This document shows positions 60,302 to 64,000 of a stretch of DNA of 64,000 nt, piece after piece. The position numbers were made by a program, and so were the translations under genes. The notes beneath the pieces were generated by a model. That model searched no databases. It saw nothing but the letters and a program-made list of their open reading frames with translations, and was not told the DNA's origin. Source of the DNA: Clostridium sp. 12(A) (GTDB taxonomy: Bacteria > Bacillota > Clostridia > Lachnospirales > Lachnospiraceae); contig JAGI01000002.1 of the NCBI GenBank assembly GCA_000526575.1, positions 3,167,001 through 3,231,000 of the forward strand. Reading direction: 5' to 3'. The stretch's first letter is position 1. Each line of letters opens with the position of its first letter.

Positions 60302-61369
60302 TTATTTTCCGGTCAGGGATTCAACCATTTCTACTATGGCATCAATAGCGTTATGCTGTTCACTCTGTTCCATATTTGAAATGTAAGATTTCCTGTTCTG
60401 ATACGTTTCGGATACGGCCTTAAGAAGGGAGTCTCCTGATAGATTTTCCTCTTCCAGGAGAAAGCTGAATCCCTGCTTATGAAAGGATCTTGCGTTTAAA
60501 ATCTGATCACCTCTGCTGGCAGCGGCAGAAAGAGGAATCAGAATGTTTGGCTTTCTAAGGGCAAGTATTTCACAGATAGCGTTTGCTCCGGCTCTTGATA
60601 TCATCAGATCAGCAGCAGCAAATAAATGCTTTAAAGGAGCATCTACATACTCATATTGTACATATCCAGTGGTACTTATAAGGCTCTCATCCAGATTGCC
60701 TTTTCCACAGATATGTATGATCTGGAAATCCTTTAAAAGCTTGGGAAGTATTTCTCTTACTGCATTGTTGACTGTTACGGAACCGAGACTGCCTCCGATG
60801 ATTAATATCACAGGACGTGTTTCGGAGAGCTTGGCAAAACTTAACCCCTTAAGACGATCCCCCTGTAACAATTCTTTGCGAATGGGGGAGCCTGTTAAAA
60901 TGGCTTTTTCTTTTGGAAGATAGGCCAGTGTTTCCGGGAAATTGCAGCAGACATTTGTTGCAGCAGGAATACACAGCTTATTAGCAAGACCTGGTGTCAT
61001 ATCGGATTCGTGAATGATAACGGGTATCTTTAAACGTTTGGCAGCCAGTACAACAGGAACTGCTACAAAACCACCTTTAGAGAATACGACATCCGGTCTG
61101 TAATTTTTAAGAAATTTTAATGCTTCCCCATATCCTTTTATGACGCGGAATGGGTCAGTAAAATTTTTGGGGTCAAAGTACCGGCGGAATTTACCGGAGG
61201 AGATGCCGATGTAGGCAATACCAGCTCCCTCTATGAGTTTCCGCTCGATTCCCTGATAGGAACCTATATAGTGAATGTCATAATTTCTCTCTTTTAAAGA
61301 GGGAATCAGAGCCAGGTTCGGGGTAACATGACCAGCAGTGCCTCCGCCGGTTAACACGATTTTTTTCAT
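60302..61369 (-). CDS. murG: UDP-GlcNAc:lipid I N-acetylglucosaminyltransferase
   Basis: 355 residues; adds GlcNAc to lipid I to form lipid II at the inner face of the membrane. The N-terminal loop LTGGGTAGHVTPNLAL, FSKGGFVAVPVVLAA, HESDMTPGLAN, GGSLGS and the C-terminal ISRAGANAICEIL mark MurG. GGGAGG precedes the ATG. It is a single gene here, away from other mur genes. Confidence 0.95.
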   Translation of the reverse strand: MKKIVLTGGGTAGHVTPNLALIPSLKERNYDIHYIGSYQGIERKLIEGAGIAYIGISSGKFRRYFDPKNFTDPFRVIKGYGEALKFLKNYRPDVVFSKGGFVAVPVVLAAKRLKIPVIIHESDMTPGLANKLCIPAATNVCCNFPETLAYLPKEKAILTGSPIRKELLQGDRLKGLSFAKLSETRPVILIIGGSLGSVTVNNAVREILPKLLKDFQIIHICGKGNLDESLISTTGYVQYEYVDAPLKHLFAAADLMISRAGANAICEILALRKPNILIPLSAAASRGDQILNARSFHKQGFSFLLEEENLSGDSLLKAVSETYQNRKSYISNMEQSEQHNAIDAIVEMVESLTGK

Positions 61370-61481
61370 AAAGCGTTGCCTCCCAGATTCGATATACTAT
61401 TAATAGTAAACGCTGACGGTAAAAAGTCAACCCCAAAGAGTATGAAGACTTAAGGATAACTTGTATTTAAGAGGTGCAGAC

Positions 61482-62042
61482 ATGGAGCAGGGAAGAGACA
61501 ATCATAATAAATGTTCCATTTTAAAATGTAACAAAAAGAGTAAGGCTTCCCAGGAGAAAATGGAAGCATATCTGCTTGATTATATGCAGCAGCACCCGGA
61601 AATAACACCGGATCCCCCTTCTCCTCCGCCTGGTGAATTCCAGACGATCATGGCAGAGATGAGACGCCGGGGAGCAACCACTGTTTTAAACAGACAACTT
61701 AAACTTCGGAGCAAATATCGAAGATTAGTATATTATTTACATAAGCCATTTATGGTATCCATGGTGATTTGTGTCATTTTTTCCGTGACATCCATTGGAG
61801 TTTGTGCCGGTAAAGCTGAAAAATACCGTATAAGTAAAGCTAAGATACCAGAGACAAAAATCTGGCATGAAGATGATACCCTTTGTTTTCTTCCATTCAT
61901 ATCTCCATCGGAAGGAGCCACGGATTCGCATCGGGCTGAAAGAAAGATAAAAAGTTATCAAAAGGATCATGAAATCAATGATATTCCAGAGATCAACCGG
62001 AAAATCACATTTCATTCTTCCAATAACTTACCCATCAGATGA
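61482..62042 (+). CDS. Small single-span membrane protein, possible anti-sigma-like
   Basis: 186 residues. A hydrophilic N-terminal half with a Pro-rich segment (ITPDPPSPPPGEFQTIMAEM) and a basic patch leads to one membrane helix (about 90-108, VSMVICVIFSVTSIGV) and a short outer part without recognised domains. The layout resembles the anti-sigma-like membrane proteins of Lachnospiraceae but lacks their usual C-terminal domain, so it may be truncated. ATG 61482 follows GAGGTG. Confidence 0.6.
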   Translation: MEQGRDNHNKCSILKCNKKSKASQEKMEAYLLDYMQQHPEITPDPPSPPPGEFQTIMAEMRRRGATTVLNRQLKLRSKYRRLVYYLHKPFMVSMVICVIFSVTSIGVCAGKAEKYRISKAKIPETKIWHEDDTLCFLPFISPSEGATDSHRAERKIKSYQKDHEINDIPEINRKITFHSSNNLPIR

Positions 62043-62109
62043 AAGGCGATATTCTAAATCAGGGTGGTATTATAATAGGAAACATATGAAAAACCAGATG
62101 AATAAGAAG

Positions 62110-62166
62110 AAATTCCTGACAAAACAGCAGCTGTATTATAACTCCCGTTTTATCAGGAATTTTTAT
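62110..62166. terminator. Terminator between convergent genes at 62 kb
   Basis: AAATTCCTGACAAAAC (62110-62125) pairs with GTTTTATCAGGAATTT (62147-62162) with one bulge, then TTATTTT. Confidence 0.75.
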
Positions 62167-62173
62167 TTTAATC

Positions 62174-62533
62174 TCAGGAAATCAAGTTCTTTAACCATTC
62201 TTCCTCTTTAAAACCAGTTAAAACAAAATTCTCCCCAATGATCAGCGGCCGCTTCACCAGCATACCATTGGTTGCAAGAAGCCGGATCTGTTCTTCTTCA
62301 CTCATTCCTGGAAGGGCTTCTTTTAGATTCTGTTCCTTATAGATATTGCCGCTGGTGTTAAAGAACTTCTTTATGGGAAGACCGCTTTTTTTGATCCATT
62401 CTAAAAGCTCATGTTCCTTTGGGTTTTCTTCTTTTATATTCCTTGCTTCATAAGATATATTGTGCGCATCCAGCCACTTTTTTGCGTTTTTACAGGTACT
62501 GCAGGGCGGATACTGTAAAAATAGTAAACTCAT
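62174..62533 (-). CDS. ArsC/Spx-family thioredoxin-fold protein
   Basis: 119 residues: QYPPCSTCKNAKKWLDAH with a CxxC active site, IKEENPKEHELLEWIKKSG and the cis-proline region MLVKRPLIIG. Such proteins are either arsenate-reductase-like or Spx/MgsR-like regulators; no RNA polymerase-binding hallmark was judged, so the role is open. ATG 62533 follows AAAGGAG. Confidence 0.87.
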   Translation of the reverse strand: MSLLFLQYPPCSTCKNAKKWLDAHNISYEARNIKEENPKEHELLEWIKKSGLPIKKFFNTSGNIYKEQNLKEALPGMSEEEQIRLLATNGMLVKRPLIIGENFVLTGFKEEEWLKNLIS

Positions 62534-62649
62534 AGGTTGGCTCCTTTCCATTTTCTTTTGCTTTCATATATATTTTACCTTGAAACCTATTGAATGAAAA
62601 GGAAAGATTTGGAATAGAATGTAATAATCAAGGAAATCCGGGAGAAATA

Positions 62650-63177
62650 ATGAGATTTTTAATGTTTTTGTCAGAGGCACTGGTGCCTTTAATCATCTTT
62701 TATATTGTTGGTTTTGGTATTTTATCAAAACGTCCTGTTTTTGATGATTTTATAAATGGTGCAAAAGATGGGATGAAGACGGTAGCAGGTATCCTTCCCA
62801 CTTTAATCGGTCTTATGACAGCGGTTGGAGTCCTTCGCGCTTCTGGCTTTCTTGATTTTCTTTCCGGCCTGCTGACTAAGCCGGCATCCCTTTTGTATTT
62901 ACCGGCTCCAGTGGTCCCTGTAATTTTAATCCGTATGGTATCCAACTCAGCAGCCATTGGACTGGTGTTGGATATCTTTAAAAAATATGGCACAGACTCT
63001 TATATCGGTATGGTTACCTCCATAATTATGAGCTGTACAGAGACCTTATTTTATTGCTTAAGTGTTTATTTCGGAACCGTAAAAATACGTAAAACCAGGT
63101 ATGCCCTTACCGGTGCTTTGACAGCAACCATTGCAGGAATTGCAGCCAGTGTCATTTTAAGCCGTATTTTGGTATAA
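62650..63177 (+). CDS. spmB: Spore maturation protein B
   Basis: 175-residue membrane protein of the Gate/nucleoside-recognition family with SKRPVFDDFINGAKDGMKT, ILPTLIGLMTAVGVLRASG and IRMVSNSAAIGLVLDIFKKYG. SpmB acts with SpmA in spore core dehydration, but no spmA gene is next to it here. ATG 62650 follows GGGAG at six bases; the longer in-frame extension from 62590 lacks family sequence. Confidence 0.92.
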   Translation: MRFLMFLSEALVPLIIFYIVGFGILSKRPVFDDFINGAKDGMKTVAGILPTLIGLMTAVGVLRASGFLDFLSGLLTKPASLLYLPAPVVPVILIRMVSNSAAIGLVLDIFKKYGTDSYIGMVTSIIMSCTETLFYCLSVYFGTVKIRKTRYALTGALTATIAGIAASVILSRILV

Positions 63178-63201
63178 AAGGGATTATTTCATCTCCATTT
63201 T

Positions 63202-63219
63202 AAGAATTTCATAAGAATT
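63202..63219 (+). promoter_or_regulatory. Direct repeat before the MarR gene promoter
   Basis: AAGAATT occurs at 63202-63208 and 63213-63219, 11 bases apart, directly upstream of the promoter, a possible operator. Confidence 0.3.
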
Positions 63220-63226
63220 CAAGTGG

Positions 63227-63255
63227 TTGTCTATAAATACATAATCATGTATAAT
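63227..63255 (+). promoter_or_regulatory. Promoter of the MarR gene
   Basis: TTGTCT (63227-63232), 17-base spacer, consensus TATAAT (63250-63255). Confidence 0.75.
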
Positions 63256-63299
63256 TACGAGGAAGCTTTTATTGTCATAACAATATGAAAGGGATTAAC

Positions 63300-63734
63300 G
63301 TGGATACTTACGGAACTCTTAACGAAGTATTGGTAAGACTGTTTCGGGATATTATGGATATTGAACAACAGGCTATCATTACCCAGGAATTTAATAATAT
63401 TACGAATAATGATATGCATGTAATAGAAGCGATCGGCGTCGGAGAACCTAAAAATATGTCGACCATTGCCAGAGAACTGTCTGTTACGGTTGGAACGCTT
63501 ACCATAGCCATGAACAGCCTTGTAAAGAAAGGGTATGTGACCCGCCAAAGAGGGAAAGAGGACCGGCGAGTGGTTTACATTTCACTTTCAGAAAAAGGGA
63601 AACAAGCCTTTGAACACCATGCCAAATTTCATCAGGAGATGATCAGAGGCATCGTTGATTCATTAGGCGAAGATGAGATAGAAGTTTTGATCAAAGCTCT
63701 GACCAATCTTAACCACTGGTTTCGGAGCCTTTAA
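63300..63734 (+). CDS. MarR-family transcriptional regulator
   Basis: 144 residues with winged helix MSTIARELSVTVGTLTIAMNSLVKKGYV and wing RQRGKEDRRVVYISLSEKG. It resembles the FabT-type MarR proteins that head fatty acid clusters in Clostridia, but no fab gene is seen in the 270 bases left in this window. GTG 63300 (five bases after AAAGGGA) is preferred to ATG 63285, which has no ribosome site. Confidence 0.87.
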   Translation: MDTYGTLNEVLVRLFRDIMDIEQQAIITQEFNNITNNDMHVIEAIGVGEPKNMSTIARELSVTVGTLTIAMNSLVKKGYVTRQRGKEDRRVVYISLSEKGKQAFEHHAKFHQEMIRGIVDSLGEDEIEVLIKALTNLNHWFRSL

Positions 63735-63761
63735 GAGAGTTTAAGGAGGCAATACGCAATT

Positions 63762-64000
63762 ATGAGAAAATTCATCGTGATGTTAATGAGCGTTATAATG
63801 ATGATGTCCCTGTCAGCGTGTACACCAACACAGCCTAAGATGGAGACAACGGCACCAATTCCCCAGGCAGAGGCTTCTACCGGTGGCGCAAGTGACAAGG
63901 TTCCGGATCCTAACGTGGAACCAATGGAAATCATCTCTGTATATAGCAAGAATAGCGATGGTACTGGCCTTAACCAGGCTATGGATGCAGTGGACAAGCT
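63762..64000 (+). CDS. Lipoprotein, N-terminal part (GerMN-like undecided)
   Basis: Open to the window end; 79 residues visible. A signal peptide MRKFIVMLMSVIMMMSLSAC with lipobox LSAC (Cys20) is followed by a Pro/Thr/Ala linker. The visible mature part (EIISVYSKNSDGTGLNQAMD) is too short to name a family. TAAGGAGG lies 12 bases upstream. Confidence 0.75.
   Translation, partial: MRKFIVMLMSVIMMMSLSACTPTQPKMETTAPIPQAEASTGGASDKVPDPNVEPMEIISVYSKNSDGTGLNQAMDAVDK

Noticed and set aside
1-64000. CRISPR arrays, insertion sequences, tRNA or rRNA genes
   Set aside because: No regularly spaced repeats, transposase-like proteins or cloverleaf/rRNA signatures were recognised on reading; short or degenerate cases could be missed.

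Overview
The window looks like a chromosomal segment of a low-to-mid GC, anaerobic, spore-forming Gram-positive of the Clostridia, most probably Lachnospiraceae (a Lacrimispora / [Clostridium] saccharolyticum-like organism). This is inferred from the gene set: spoVG, spmB, glgC-glgD, meso-diaminopimelate dehydrogenase, a flavodiiron protein with an Fe-S repair protein, a Gram-positive Tad pilus locus, strong AGGAGG ribosome sites and U-tailed hairpin terminators. No tRNA, rRNA, CRISPR array, insertion sequence or prophage was seen.

Layout. 1-1.8 kb: end of a Mn-dependent pyrophosphatase, a flavin reductase and shikimate kinase. 2-7.8 kb: oppABCDF peptide importer with a terminator-like hairpin in its leader. 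8.1-11.3 kb: GH5 glucanase without a signal peptide, and a chemotaxis receptor. 11.6-16.9 kb: three-gene envelope-glycan operon (GT2-GtrA, a BcsA-like synthase with a PilZ c-di-GMP domain, and a large polytopic membrane protein). 16.9-20.7 kb (minus): corA, an Fnr-type regulator with an N-terminal Cys cluster, ric and a flavodiiron protein, with an Fnr-type box at about -41.5 of the ric promoter. 20.9-26.2 kb: small accessory genes, a PadR/membrane-protein pair, an AAC(3)-family acetyltransferase and a CPBP protease. 26.4-26.7 kb: a compact type I toxin-antitoxin module that is easy to miss. 26.9-28.5 kb: a preQ1-I riboswitch with queT, and an unknown triple-repeat protein.

28.7-35.3 kb: murC, a DnaA-box cluster, the primosome pair dnaD-dnaC, PRPP synthetase and brnQ. 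35.5-39.9 kb (minus): a yhaN/yhaO-like nuclease pair and asnS. 40.1-47.5 kb: glycogen genes glgC, glgD and, on the opposite strand, glgB, interleaved with spoVG, ddh and a small kinase-like protein. 47.6-58.6 kb: an ArsR regulator with a palindrome inside its own promoter, then a complete tad (Flp pilus) operon: prepilin peptidase, tadZ, tadA, tadB, tadC, flp, DUF5702 protein, TadE-like pseudopilin with metal-binding repeats, second prepilin peptidase, second TadE, FHA protein. 58.7-64 kb: rhomboid, HIT protein, sigma factor, murG, an Spx/ArsC-like protein, spmB, a MarR regulator and the start of a lipoprotein.

The most notable items are the type I toxin-antitoxin module, the Fnr-box/ric/flavodiiron circuit, the DnaA-box cluster before dnaD, the unusual tad locus (probable ATT start, two peptidases, Cys/His-repeat pseudopilin, TadC with an extracellular insert) and the PilZ-controlled glycan operon. 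All functions are inferred from sequence reading alone; no database search was run.
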